Shown piece by piece: positions 26,733 through 35,896 of a DNA stretch of 64,000 bases. Below the pieces are notes generated by a model. The model worked only from the letters and a program-made list of their open reading frames with translations. It ran no database searches and had not been told where the DNA came from. The stretch is from Enterobacter sp. JBIWA008 (GTDB lineage: Bacteria; Pseudomonadota; Gammaproteobacteria; Enterobacterales; Enterobacteriaceae). Position numbers and translations under genes: made by a program. The stretch spans positions 2,232,001 through 2,296,000 of the forward strand of contig NZ_CP074149.1 of NCBI RefSeq assembly GCF_019968765.1. The letters are read 5' to 3'. Numbering within the stretch: position 1 is the first letter of the stretch; every line of letters begins with the position of its first letter.

Positions 26733-27212
26733 TTAAAGGGCTTCTTTATATTTGGCGATAAGTTCAGGCACCGGATCGCAGCCGCTGGTATCGGCTTTTT
26801 TCACTTCTTCCAGCGCGCTTGCCACAGTATGGCGGGCTAATACCGCTAACGAAGCCTCCTCGGCTTCTTCGGATATTGATTTGAAGTACCAGCAGGCGTT
26901 AGCGCTGACCACACAGCGGGCCGGCACGTCAGGGCGCGAGGCCCACAGCTTTTTATCTTCAATAACCGAAAGGTAGATGTCGCGCAGGGTGATCTCTTCC
27001 GGCGGGCGACCAAGATGAATGGAGCCGTTACGGCCAAGCGTTGAGACGATAATGCCGTCACGCGTCAGCGGTACCATCAATTTACGGATGAAGCTCGGGT
27101 TCGCTTCCAGGCCGTAGGCCAGAATTGCACTCGTCGAACGTTCACCCAATTGCTCCGCCATCGCTACGCTGAGAACCATCTGCAAAGCTGTCGGGAAGCG
27201 GTAATCTAACAT
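26733..27212 (-). CDS. oqxR: OqxR, Rrf2-family repressor of oqxAB
   Basis: A 159-residue Rrf2-type repressor. The winged HTH lies in residues 1-80 (YRFPTALQMVLSVAMAEQLGERSTSAILA, then LEANPSFIRKLMVPLTRDGIIVSTLGRNGSI). Unlike the cluster-binding Rrf2 proteins such as IscR it has only isolated cysteines in the C-terminal half. In Klebsiella its loss derepresses oqxAB and raises drug resistance; here it appears intact. The ATG at 27212 gives the known N-terminus MLDYRF; the frame stays open 34 codons upstream. Confidence 0.88.
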   Translation of the reverse strand: MLDYRFPTALQMVLSVAMAEQLGERSTSAILAYGLEANPSFIRKLMVPLTRDGIIVSTLGRNGSIHLGRPPEEITLRDIYLSVIEDKKLWASRPDVPARCVVSANACWYFKSISEEAEEASLAVLARHTVASALEEVKKADTSGCDPVPELIAKYKEAL

Positions 27213-27463
27213 TTTTGTATCCTGGGTTGCGGTGAATCTTGTTCTTTTTGGCACCGCAGAGGTGAATAAGCAATAAACAACAATATAACAAATACGGTAA
27301 TTATTTTGAAGCAATCTGCGGCATTTGCGATCAAACCCCCTGTTCTGGTTTAGCTAAACGTGCGGTCCGGGAAGTCAACCGTCTCCACGACTTCTGGTTA
27401 AGTGCTCAACTCAGCGGGCGTTTCTCTGCTCACGGTGAAGCGGGTGATAGCCCAATATCGGAT

Positions 27464-28012
27464 TTATCTAAAGCTCCATTGTGCTGTAATGACAAATACA
27501 GAGGGGATGATTAGACCCACATCCATTCCAAAATAAGAGGTAAAATTATACTGGAACCCATGATAAATGTACGGAGAGAACCCTATACCTGTTACTTTTT
27601 TAAAATCATGGTACGAACCATGGTCGCCACAATCGTCGAAAGTATCAAAGAAAAATTCACCTACATATCCATAGATTCCCTTAAAAACCCAACCGTTATC
27701 CCATCCAGCCCAGTCTCTTCTAACGCCGGCAGCCAGACATCTGTCATTAAAGCTGTTTTTCATTGTGCCGAGCACAACGCTATATTTCGACGTGTCCGAG
27801 AATTTCCTCTCTACGGATACAAACTTATTTTCAAAGTTCTCTGTGTATTGTCCGTGATTATGTGTCAGATGATAAACGTATGAGCCAGTGTTAATTGAGT
27901 ACAAATTTATTTCATCTGCAGAGCAATGCAATGTAACCAGATAAAAACTTCCGCACCACAGCCATGTGGGGTGTCTTTTCCGAACTGTCTGCTTATGTGG
28001 AATATTATACAT
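27464..28012 (-). CDS. exported barrel-like protein of unknown function, AT-rich
   Basis: A 182-residue protein with an N-terminal hydrophobic segment (LWCGSFYLVTLHCSA) that may be a signal peptide, then alternating aromatic strands and a C-terminal aromatic residue near the end (QWSFR), as in small outer-membrane barrels. The pattern NTGSYVYHL...FENKFVSVERKF...YSVVLGTMKNSFNDRC recalls a family of small exported proteins carried by lambdoid phages, but this is from memory. The coding is much more AT-rich than its neighbours, consistent with transfer. It stands alone between oqxR and the SulP gene. Confidence 0.6.
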   Translation of the reverse strand: MYNIPHKQTVRKRHPTWLWCGSFYLVTLHCSADEINLYSINTGSYVYHLTHNHGQYTENFENKFVSVERKFSDTSKYSVVLGTMKNSFNDRCLAAGVRRDWAGWDNGWVFKGIYGYVGEFFFDTFDDCGDHGSYHDFKKVTGIGFSPYIYHGFQYNFTSYFGMDVGLIIPSVFVITAQWSFR

Positions 28013-28270
28013 ACTTGCTCACTTTGGCTAACGTACTGAATTTAAAGGGGCTAGTTTCGGCATGCAACTGTACAAACTCTAGCATATATACAGGGAATTG
28101 AGATGCTCACGTCACTTGTTGGGGGTTACAGAACCTGTCAGCAAACCATTCCTCACGCTCTTATAACCAGTCAGAACGTTGGCTGCCTCAGTCCGGAGCA
28201 TTTAAATACCAGAGGCTTACTGAGAAGTGTGCCAACATTACGTGGGTAATATTTATATCCGGAGAATAAC

Positions 28271-29986
28271 GTGTTCGGAAAAGTTTTATTAAACTACATG
28301 CCAGGGTTACAAAATTTGTTAGCCTACGATAAAAGCTGGCTAAAACAGGATGTTAAAGCCGGGTTATCCGTGGCGGCTGTCGCGCTACCCGTTGCTATTG
28401 CGTATGCTGAGCTGGCGGGGGTTGGGGCAATAGTGGGGCTCTATTCCTGCGTTTTACCGATGATAGCGTATGCACTGTTTGGTTCTTCACGTCAGCTTAT
28501 CGTCGGCCCTGATGCCACGACCTGCGCGGTGATTGCGGCCGTCGTGTTTCCTCTTTCTGCGGGTAATCCCGAACTGCACTGGCAACTGACAATCATCATG
28601 ACATTGATGATGGGCGGATGGTGCCTGCTTGCCAGTAAGTTTCGCCTGGGCGCACTTGCCGATCTGCTTTCTCATCCCATTCTTACGGGTTTGCTTAATG
28701 GCGTAGCCGTGACGATTATTGTCGGGCAATTAGGCAAGGTTTTGGGGATCAAGCTAGATGAAGCGCAGGTTATTGAGAAAATAATGGCCTTGCCAGGCCG
28801 ACTTTCGGAAAGCCATTTATTAACCGTAGGGATATCACTCTTAACGTTAATTATTTTAATGGTTATTAAAACGTATCGCAGCCAGTGGCCAGCACCGTTG
28901 ATTGCCATTGTGCTGACAACGGCACTGGTGTGGGCGACGTCCGCGCAGCAGTATGGTATCGCCACGATTGGGGGAGACGGTTTCCAGCCTGGTTTACCCG
29001 TCGTTCACTGGGGAGCGTTCCAGCCCGGTCCGATGCGTGATTTAGTGATCCCGGCGCTGAACCTGGCTTTGGTCAGTTTTGTTAGTCTAATGCTGACCGC
29101 CCGCAGTTTTGCCGCGAAAAATGGCTATGAAATTAATGCTGATGCTGAGTTCAGAGCGCTGGGTATTGCGAACATTATGTCTGGGTTATCTCAGGGGTTT
29201 GCTATCAGTGGCGCCGATTCCCGGACCGCGGTTAATGATTCAGTTGGAGGGAAAAGTCAGCTGGTTTCCGTAATCGCAGCCTTACTCATCGGTATCGTCG
29301 TGGTATTTTTCACTCAGCCATTACAATTTATTCCGGTATCTGCATTAGGTATTGTTCTGATGTACGCATCCTGGTCATTGATTGATTTACGTGGATTATG
29401 GAACCTGAGGCGCAGAAATAAACAGGCATTTCGTCTGGCCTTCTTTACCTTTGGCTGCGTTTTAATTATCGGCGTTATCCAGGGGATCGGCCTTGCGGTG
29501 TTGCTTGGCCTGTTACAGTTCCTTCGTACAGTGTTTCGTCCCTCAGAGCACCTGCTGGGCACTGACGAAGATGGAATGATTCACTCATTAGGAAATACTA
29601 ACGATATTAAAATGGTCCCGGGTGTGCTGATGTATCGATTTAATTCACCGTTGACCTATTTTAATGTGGCTTATTTTAAGCGTCGGGTATTAAACCTGGT
29701 TGATGGTGCAGCCATACAACCTAAATGGGTGGTCATTGATGCCGTTGCTTGCTTCACCTATTCAGACATCAGCGTTCTGGCAACCATTAATGAGTTAAAG
29801 CGCGACCTGAAAGGTCGACAGATTAAATTAATCCTTGCGGGCAGAAAAACGGAATTAACGCGCTGGTTTAAAGACAGTCGGCCAACGATGAATGACGAAG
29901 ACATGATTCTTGCGCCAGACCTCTATCTCGCGCTTCGGTTCATTCAAAGTAAAGAGAGTGCGAGTGAATCAGGTGGAGAGGCATAA
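28271..29986 (+). CDS. SulP-family anion transporter with STAS domain
   Basis: A 571-residue SLC26/SulP inner-membrane transporter. The transport core carries VGPDATTCAVIAAVVFPLSAG and a SGADSRTAVNDSVGGKSQL loop; the C-terminal ~110 residues form a cytoplasmic STAS domain (VVIDAVACFTYSDISVLATINELKRDL). Candidate substrates are sulfate, bicarbonate or dicarboxylates. It differs clearly from E. coli DauA. The GTG start at 28271 has GGAG 6 nt upstream. It stands alone, with moderately AT-rich coding, in the accessory stretch. Confidence 0.82.
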   Translation: MFGKVLLNYMPGLQNLLAYDKSWLKQDVKAGLSVAAVALPVAIAYAELAGVGAIVGLYSCVLPMIAYALFGSSRQLIVGPDATTCAVIAAVVFPLSAGNPELHWQLTIIMTLMMGGWCLLASKFRLGALADLLSHPILTGLLNGVAVTIIVGQLGKVLGIKLDEAQVIEKIMALPGRLSESHLLTVGISLLTLIILMVIKTYRSQWPAPLIAIVLTTALVWATSAQQYGIATIGGDGFQPGLPVVHWGAFQPGPMRDLVIPALNLALVSFVSLMLTARSFAAKNGYEINADAEFRALGIANIMSGLSQGFAISGADSRTAVNDSVGGKSQLVSVIAALLIGIVVVFFTQPLQFIPVSALGIVLMYASWSLIDLRGLWNLRRRNKQAFRLAFFTFGCVLIIGVIQGIGLAVLLGLLQFLRTVFRPSEHLLGTDEDGMIHSLGNTNDIKMVPGVLMYRFNSPLTYFNVAYFKRRVLNLVDGAAIQPKWVVIDAVACFTYSDISVLATINELKRDLKGRQIKLILAGRKTELTRWFKDSRPTMNDEDMILAPDLYLALRFIQSKESASESGGEA

Positions 29987-30029
29987 GAAGTTAAAGGCTT
30001 GCCCGCCAACTGCGAGCAAGCCACCCGCC

Positions 30030-30644
30030 TTAGCGATACAGCGTCTTTTCCGCAACCGGAATAAGCAGCCCGGAGCGCCAGTCCGCGAGTGTCAGCTGCG
30101 CAAGCCTGCCCAGCGCGGTATAAAACGGATGCCCGGCGTTGTCGACAAATACCGACAGGAAACGGGTGCTCCACGGCAGCAGGTGCCACGCCAAAAGCTG
30201 AGCGCACTCCAACTCGCGGCCATTCTCGGCCAGCCACGCTGCCAGCAGCAGCAGCGTTCCGATATGATCTTCCGGTTCATTCTGCTGCATCTCAAACGCG
30301 ATATTGTTCTCGCGCATCCACTGGCGCAGCGCGAGGGTCGAGTCGCCAAACAGCACGGATTCGCGGTCCAGCCAGACGGATCCCCAGGGCGGAGCGGGCA
30401 GGGCGTAAGGGCCAATAAACAGCCTTTGCCAGGCGTCCGTCAGCGGCTCATCGGAAGATGAGGCAAACGTATCGGCAACGGGCTGCAGCGTTTCCGGCGG
30501 CAGGGGCCAGTCCTGAACCCATTCGCCCGCGGTAAGGGCTTGCACCAGCGGCGCGGCCTGCTCGCTGTCTGGCGCGAAATAAAACAGCGCACCCAGCACC
30601 CGGGCGCTGAACGCGAACGATTCACGATGTGAGACGTCTTTCAT
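30030..30644 (-). CDS. dmsD: DmsD, twin-arginine proofreading chaperone
   Basis: A 204-residue all-helical TorD/DmsD-family chaperone, full length. It binds the Tat leader of DmsA/YnfE-type reductases until the molybdenum cofactor is in place. The hinge-region signature is visible in LFIGPYALPAPPWGSVWLDRESVLFGDSTLALRQWM. It is downstream of ynfE on the same strand with a 93-nt gap; in E. coli, ynfG and ynfH lie between. Confidence 0.9.
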   Translation of the reverse strand: MKDVSHRESFAFSARVLGALFYFAPDSEQAAPLVQALTAGEWVQDWPLPPETLQPVADTFASSSDEPLTDAWQRLFIGPYALPAPPWGSVWLDRESVLFGDSTLALRQWMRENNIAFEMQQNEPEDHIGTLLLLAAWLAENGRELECAQLLAWHLLPWSTRFLSVFVDNAGHPFYTALGRLAQLTLADWRSGLLIPVAEKTLYR

Positions 30645-30681
30645 TAAATCTTCCTTGCCTGCGCGGAGGGTGTCCGCGTGA

Positions 30682-30741
30682 CTGAGTTAACCAATAATAC
30701 TGACCATAGAATAAACCACTGTCACGCAATTCACCCGCTAC
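30682..30741 (-). pseudogene. ynfH: remnant of the ynfH membrane-anchor gene
   Basis: Directly after the ynfE stop, one frame reads VAGELRDSGLFYGQYYWL. This aligns without gaps to the C-terminal end of YnfH/DmsC anchors, which read like VAGEMIGRVLFYG (from memory). Only about 20 codons survive and no stop follows in frame. It indicates an internal deletion that removed ynfG and nearly all of ynfH. Confidence 0.45.
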
Positions 30742-33176
30742 ACCTTCTCGATCTGCACCAGATTGGTGTGCTGCGGGTTGCCTTTTGCCAGCGGTGAAGG
30801 GCGGTGCGTGGTCAGAGTGTTGATGCATGACCCGTGGTCGATACGATCGCCACTCATATTGGCATCGTGCCAGGCACCCTGACCCATGGCGCTCACGCCG
30901 GGCATGATGCGCGGCGTGACTTTCGCTTCAATTCTCACCTCACCGCGGTCGTTAAAGACGCGCACCGTATCTCCGTTTTTAATGCCGCGTTTTTCGGCAT
31001 CAACAGGATTAAGCCAGATCTCCTGGCGGCAGGCCGCTTTCAGCACGTCGACGTTACCGTAGCTCGAGTGGGTACGGGCCTTAAAGTGGAAACCGAACAG
31101 CTGCAGCGGGAACTGCGCGCGCTCGGGCGCATCCCATCCGTCGAAGGTTGATGCGTAGACGGGCAGCGGGCTGATGGTCTCATCTTTTTCCAGCTCCCAG
31201 GTGGCAGCAATCTCCGCCAGCTTGCTGGAGTAAATTTCAATCTTACCCGACGGCGTTTTCAGCGGGTTCGCTTCCGGATTTTCACGGAATTTTTTATAGG
31301 CCACAAAGTGGCCGTTCGGATCCTTGCGCTTGTAAATGCCCATTTTTTTCAGCTCGTCATAGGACGGCAGTTTAGGATCTTTTTCGAGCATTTTGGCATA
31401 CAGGTACTGCAGCCACTGTTCCTGCGTCCGTCCTTCGGTAAATTTCTGATGGATATCCGGCCCGAGGCGTTTCGCTACTTCGCTCATGATCCAGTAGATC
31501 GGCTTACGCTCGAACTTCGGCGCGGTCACGGGCTGAAGGAATATCAGGTAGCCCATATTGCCCGCATAATCGTTAGGAATGATGTCTTCCTGCTCGACAG
31601 TCATCAGGTCCGGCAGCACGATATCGGCGTACTTCGCTGACGACGTCATGAAGTTGTCGATGACGACAATCATTTCGCACTTGCTTTCATCCTGCAGGAT
31701 TTCGTGGGTTTTATTGATATCCGAGTGCTGGTTGATGATGGTATTGCCCGCGTAGTTCCAGATGAACTTAATGGGCACGTCCAGCTTATCCTTGCCGCGC
31801 ACGCCGTCGCGCAGGGCGGTCATCTCCGGCCCGCGGGCGATGGCGTCCGTCCAGCTGAAGCAGGAGATTTGGGTTTTGACCGGGTTATCCGGTAGCGGCA
31901 TACGTTCAATGGTGATGGTGTAGGTTGACTCACGCGCGCCGCTGTTACCGCCGTTGATGCCCACGTTTCCGGTGAGGATAGGCAGCATGGCAATGGCGCG
32001 GGACGTCAGCTCGCCGTTCGCCTGGCGTTGTGGTCCCCAGCCCTGGCAGATGTAGGCCGGTTTTGCAGAGCCAATTTCGCGGGCAAGCTTGATGATGCGA
32101 TCCGCGGGAATGCCGGTGATGCGTGAGGCCCACTCCGGCGTTTTAGCCGTGTTGTCATCACCCTGGCCGAGAATGTACGCTTTGTAGTGGCCGTTAGCAG
32201 GCGCGCCTTCTGGCAGCGTTTTTTCGTCATAGCCAACGCAGTATTTATCCAGGAACGGCTGATCGACCAGGTTTTCATCGATCAAGACCCAGGCGATCCC
32301 CGCTACCAGCGCGGCATCGGTACCCGGACGGATCGGGATCCATTCATCTTCGCGTCCGGCTGCCGTATCGGTATAGCGCGGGTCGATAACGATCATGCGC
32401 GCGTTGGAGCGTTCGCGAGCCTGCTCCAGATAATACGTAATCCCGCCGCCGCTCATGCGCGTTTCCGCCGGATTATTGCCGAACATCACCACCAGTTTGG
32501 TGTTTTCAATATCCGAGGTGCTGTTGCCGTCGTTACTGCCGTAGGTGTAGGGCATGGCGCAGGCGATTTGCGCTGTGCTGTAGGTGCCGTAGTGGCTCAG
32601 GAAACCGCCGTAGCAGTTCATCAGGCGCGCCACCAGCGAAGCGTAAGGGGAGGAGCGGGTGATATTGCCGCCGACAATCCCGGAAGAGTAGTTAATATAC
32701 ACCGCTTCGTTGCCGTATTTGTCGACCACGTCTTTGAGGCTGGCGGTGATGATGTTCAGCGCTTCATCCCATGTGATGCGCTCAAACTTGCCTTCGCCGC
32801 GTTTGCCCACGCGTTTCATCGGGTAGTTCAGGCGGTCGGGGTGATTGATCCGACGGCGAATTGAACGTCCGCGCAGGCAGGCGCGCACCTGATGGTTACC
32901 GTAAATATCCTCGCCGGTGTTATCCGTTTCGACCCAGTACACTTCCTCGTCACGGACGTGCAGACGCAGCGCACAGCGGCTGCCGCAGTTGACAGAGCAG
33001 GCGCCCCAGACCACTTTATCTTCAGAAGGCTGAACGGCGTCCTTCACCGCCGCGGCGGCGCTTCTTAAACCAAAAGGAAGCGAGATCCCACCAGCGGCAA
33101 GCGCCAGAGAACCTATTGCCGTAGATTTCACGAGAGTTCGACGGCTAATCCCGCCGTGATGTTCAATATCGGACAT
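30738..33176 (-). CDS. ynfE: YnfE, DmsA-like selenate/S- or N-oxide reductase catalytic subunit
   Basis: An 812-residue molybdopterin oxidoreductase exported by Tat. The leader has SRRTLVKS near residue 12. The [4Fe-4S] cysteines follow in WGACSVNCGSRC and RACLRGRS, and the TYSTAQ serine is the likely Mo ligand. It reads closest to E. coli YnfE, whose system is linked to selenate reduction. Normally it works with Fe-S subunit YnfG and anchor YnfH, which are absent here; dmsD follows directly. It may be orphaned or borrow DmsB/DmsC from elsewhere. Confidence 0.9.
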   Translation of the reverse strand: MSDIEHHGGISRRTLVKSTAIGSLALAAGGISLPFGLRSAAAAVKDAVQPSEDKVVWGACSVNCGSRCALRLHVRDEEVYWVETDNTGEDIYGNHQVRACLRGRSIRRRINHPDRLNYPMKRVGKRGEGKFERITWDEALNIITASLKDVVDKYGNEAVYINYSSGIVGGNITRSSPYASLVARLMNCYGGFLSHYGTYSTAQIACAMPYTYGSNDGNSTSDIENTKLVVMFGNNPAETRMSGGGITYYLEQARERSNARMIVIDPRYTDTAAGREDEWIPIRPGTDAALVAGIAWVLIDENLVDQPFLDKYCVGYDEKTLPEGAPANGHYKAYILGQGDDNTAKTPEWASRITGIPADRIIKLAREIGSAKPAYICQGWGPQRQANGELTSRAIAMLPILTGNVGINGGNSGARESTYTITIERMPLPDNPVKTQISCFSWTDAIARGPEMTALRDGVRGKDKLDVPIKFIWNYAGNTIINQHSDINKTHEILQDESKCEMIVVIDNFMTSSAKYADIVLPDLMTVEQEDIIPNDYAGNMGYLIFLQPVTAPKFERKPIYWIMSEVAKRLGPDIHQKFTEGRTQEQWLQYLYAKMLEKDPKLPSYDELKKMGIYKRKDPNGHFVAYKKFRENPEANPLKTPSGKIEIYSSKLAEIAATWELEKDETISPLPVYASTFDGWDAPERAQFPLQLFGFHFKARTHSSYGNVDVLKAACRQEIWLNPVDAEKRGIKNGDTVRVFNDRGEVRIEAKVTPRIMPGVSAMGQGAWHDANMSGDRIDHGSCINTLTTHRPSPLAKGNPQHTNLVQIEKV

Positions 33177-33307
33177 GGCTCACCCCATCATTATAATTGC
33201 GTATTATTTTTCCCGAAATGATAACCGGGCTAATGATGGGGTGAGTGTTACTGATTTGGGGGTATTAAATCTTAATCCTTATCAAATCAAAGGGGATTGA
33301 GGGTAAA

Positions 33308-33577
33308 TTACTGGGCGTCAGCAGCCCCGTTGCCTGTACGCGTATACAAAATTTTAAAGGTGTCGTTGGCGCAATGGCCCACCACCTGCGTGCCCGCCTG
33401 GTCTGCCTGGTCGTTCGGCACAATGCTCAGCGTAAAACCTGATTCAGGCACGCCGTTGTTGATAATTTTCTGCTGAATGTCGCTTTTCACGCGCTCGCAG
33501 GAATCCGGTGCCGCCAGCGCGGCCGTTGAGGCACTCATTAACAGCAGGGCGGTAATCCAGGGTAGCCGTTTCATCAT
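33308..33577 (-). CDS. ynfD: YnfD, small periplasmic protein (DUF1161)
   Basis: An 89-residue exported protein: signal peptide MKRLPWITALLLMSASTAALA and a mature part with DSCERVKSDIQQKIINNGVP and QVVGHCANDTFKILY, diagnostic of YnfD. The two cysteines could form a disulfide. The function is unknown. Start at the first or second Met. It lies upstream of ynfE on the same strand. Confidence 0.88.
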   Translation of the reverse strand: MMKRLPWITALLLMSASTAALAAPDSCERVKSDIQQKIINNGVPESGFTLSIVPNDQADQAGTQVVGHCANDTFKILYTRTGNGAADAQ

Positions 33578-33679
33578 GTCGCTCCTTTTCTCTGTGTAGA
33601 GATTAATTTTAGCAGGCTTCGTGTAAACAACTGTATTTGCTAATATGATTGGGAATAATCTCCCTGTACGGTAATAAAT

Positions 33680-34390
33680 GTGAAGAAATACGCAGCGATA
33701 ACGCTACTGGCAGCAACACTGGTGGGGTGCGATAACAGCTCCGCGCCGCTGTCGTTTACGCCCGAGATGGCGAGTTTTTCGAACGAATTTGATTTTGACC
33801 CGCTGCGCGGCCCGGTCAAAGACTTTACCCAGACCTTGTTCAACGAGAAGGGTGAAGTGTCCAAACGGGTCACCGGCACCGTGTCAACGGAAGGCTGTTT
33901 CGATACCCTTGAGCTGCACGACCTTGAGGCGAACACCGGCGTGGCGCTGGTGCTGGATGCCAATTACTATCTTGATGCGGAAACCCAGCAGCGCAAAGTG
34001 AAGCTGCAGGGGAAATGCCAGCTGGCCGAACTGCCGTCAGCCGGGGTGACGTGGGATACCGACGACAACGGTTTTGTGGTGGCGGCGCACGGCAAAGAGA
34101 TGGAAGTGAAGTATCGCTACGATGCGGATGGCTACCCGCTGGGCAAAACCACCGTCTCCGGAGATCGGCATCTGTCCGTTCAGTCGACGCCGTCTAAAGA
34201 CGTTCGCAAAAGAATGGATTACTCGGCAGTGAGCATGCTGAACGACAAGCCGCTCGGTAACGTCAAGCAAAGCTGCGATTACGATCGACACAATAACCCG
34301 GTGAGCTGCGATCTAACGATCACCGATGATAGCGTCAAACCCGCCGTTGAGCGCAAATACACCATCAAAAACACGATTGAATACTACTGA
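33680..34390 (+). CDS. ynfC: YnfC, predicted lipoprotein
   Basis: A 236-residue lipoprotein of the UPF0257 family. The start is GTG (KKYAAITLLAATLVGCDNS), with lipobox LVGC at residues 14-17. The remainder is beta-rich and soluble. No function is established. It is convergent with speG, separated by a hairpin terminator. Confidence 0.88.
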   Translation: MKKYAAITLLAATLVGCDNSSAPLSFTPEMASFSNEFDFDPLRGPVKDFTQTLFNEKGEVSKRVTGTVSTEGCFDTLELHDLEANTGVALVLDANYYLDAETQQRKVKLQGKCQLAELPSAGVTWDTDDNGFVVAAHGKEMEVKYRYDADGYPLGKTTVSGDRHLSVQSTPSKDVRKRMDYSAVSMLNDKPLGNVKQSCDYDRHNNPVSCDLTITDDSVKPAVERKYTIKNTIEYY

Positions 34391-34394
34391 GAAT

Positions 34395-34418
34395 AAAACC
34401 GCGCAGATTACTGCGCGG
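34395..34418 (-). terminator. terminator at the speG-ynfC junction
   Basis: An 8-bp stem CCGCGCAG / CTGCGCGG with a 4-nt loop is followed on the minus strand by TTTTATTCT, ending the speG transcript. It may also act weakly for ynfC. Confidence 0.75.
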
Positions 34419-34968
34419 TCGGTTTCAGCAGGCTGGCGCCTGACGGCTTGTGCCCGGCCAGGTGCTGATGCTGGAAGATGCACATGCGAATGGTATTGCG
34501 GTATTCGCCGTTGATAAAGAACTCGTGAATCAGCTCGCCTTCCACCATAAAGCCCAGCTTGCGGTAGATATGGATCGCTTTCTCGTTCTCTTTATCCACA
34601 ATCAGGTAAAGCTTGTAGAGATTCAGAACGTTGAATCCGTAATCCATTGCCAGCTTTGCTGCCCTTGAGGCAAGGCCTTTTCCCTGATGCTCAGGGGAGA
34701 TGATGATCTGAAACTCCGCCCGGCGGTGAACGTGGTTGATCTCAACCAGCTCCACAAGACCGGCTTTTTCGCCTTCACACTCCACAACAAAACGACGTTC
34801 ACTTTGATCGTGAATGTGCTTATCGTAGAGATCGGACAGTTCAACAAAGGCCTCGTAAGGCTCTTCGAACCAGTAGCGCATTACGCTGGCGTTATTGTCG
34901 AGCTGGTGGACGAAGCGCAGGTCTTCACGCTCCAGCGGACGGAGTTTAACGTCGCAGGATACCGACAT
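34408..34968 (-). CDS. speG: SpeG, spermidine N1-acetyltransferase
   Basis: A 186-residue GNAT acetyltransferase, same length as E. coli SpeG. It acetylates spermidine with acetyl-CoA to prevent polyamine toxicity. The acetyl-CoA binding loop is [14 protein letters not shown]; the N-terminal part ([31 protein letters not shown]) is typical. The ATG overlaps the ynfB stop by one base (TAATG), so ynfB and speG are co-translated. Confidence 0.95.
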   Translation of the reverse strand: MSVSCDVKLRPLEREDLRFVHQLDNNASVMRYWFEEPYEAFVELSDLYDKHIHDQSERRFVVECEGEKAGLVELVEINHVHRRAEFQIIISPEHQGKGLASRAAKLAMDYGFNVLNLYKLYLIVDKENEKAIHIYRKLGFMVEGELIHEFFINGEYRNTIRMCIFQHQHLAGHKPSGASLLKPTAQ

Positions 34969-35306
34969 TACGGGGCTACCGTGCGGCCAGTGCGGCGATC
35001 CAGACAGCGCAGGGTGTTAGGCTCCCAGTAGGCGTTGACGTTTGCACTTTGCTGACACTTATCGCGCGCGTCAAAAGCGACGTCTTCTTTGTCCCACTCT
35101 TTTTCAGCACGTTTGTTGACCTTCTGACGAAGGTTACGGGTGTCATTCCATTGTTCTTTGTCCATGGCGGCGTTCTGGCGGCTTTGCGCGCTGTCACCAG
35201 ACTCAATAATGAGCTTGCTGGTTTCCGCTGTCGCAGAGGTGGCAAAGGCGAACGATGACAGCGCCAGCAGGGCTGTCAGACAAAGGCGTTTGCTTAATGT
35301 GGTCAT
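34968..35306 (-). CDS. ynfB: YnfB, small periplasmic protein (DUF1283)
   Basis: A 112-residue exported protein. The signal peptide is [26 protein letters not shown]; the mature part is charged and helical with [20 protein letters not shown] containing two cysteines. The ATG at 35306 matches E. coli YnfB; the frame continues 25 codons further up. First gene of a ynfB-speG operon. The function is unknown. Confidence 0.87.
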   Translation of the reverse strand: MTTLSKRLCLTALLALSSFAFATSATAETSKLIIESGDSAQSRQNAAMDKEQWNDTRNLRQKVNKRAEKEWDKEDVAFDARDKCQQSANVNAYWEPNTLRCLDRRTGRTVAP

Positions 35307-35458
35307 AGCGTTTCCTTTTAAACGGGTGCAGATAATCAAGTTACCCCGAACAGATTCTACACCAAAGCGAAATGACGTCATACCCGCAGGGCAAGTATGG
35401 AAAACTAAAGGGTATCATCAGGTATGATGGTTAAATAAATCCTCATCTGACGTGAAAT

Positions 35459-35785
35459 ATGCTTAAAACGACGCTGCTTTTTTTTGCCACCGCGCTTTGC
35501 GAAATCATCGGCTGCTTCCTGCCCTGGCTCTGGCTGAAGAAGGAGGGAAGCGCACTGTTGCTGATCCCGGCGGGCGTCGCGCTGGCCCTGTTTGTCTGGC
35601 TGCTAACGCTGCATCCGGCTGCGAGCGGCCGAGTCTACGCCGCTTACGGTGGCGTCTATGTCTGCACGGCGCTGCTGTGGCTACGCGTGGTGGACGGCGT
35701 CAAGCTCAGCGCATACGACTGGGCCGGCGCGCTGATTGCCCTGTGCGGCATGCTGATTATTGTGGCGGGATGGGGACGGGCCTGA
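35459..35785 (+). CDS. ynfA: YnfA, small four-helix membrane protein (UPF0060)
   Basis: A 108-residue inner-membrane protein with four hydrophobic helices, resembling the small multidrug resistance family. It contains [20 protein letters not shown] with the conserved glutamate in helix 1 and [17 protein letters not shown]. In Shigella a YnfA homologue exports cationic dyes and drugs; the role here is inferred. Confidence 0.9.
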   Translation: MLKTTLLFFATALCEIIGCFLPWLWLKKEGSALLLIPAGVALALFVWLLTLHPAASGRVYAAYGGVYVCTALLWLRVVDGVKLSAYDWAGALIALCGMLIIVAGWGRA

Positions 35786-35830
35786 GTCCCCGGTTTTTGT
35801 GATCGTTAGCTGATTTCATGATCATTATAC

Positions 35831-35850
35831 TTGTATGGTAGTAGTGTAGT
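35831..35850 (+). promoter_or_regulatory. candidate RspR operator upstream of rspA
   Basis: The 9-mer ATGGTAGTA (35835-35843), inside a partly symmetric ACTTGTATGGTAGTAGTGTAGT region, occurs identically on the other strand before rspR (42990-42998). Sharing between a GntR-type regulator gene and its expected target suggests the operator. Confidence 0.4.
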
Positions 35851-35896
35851 TGCGTAAATTTCCAGCATCACAACGAACGATGTAAGGAAAGGAATT

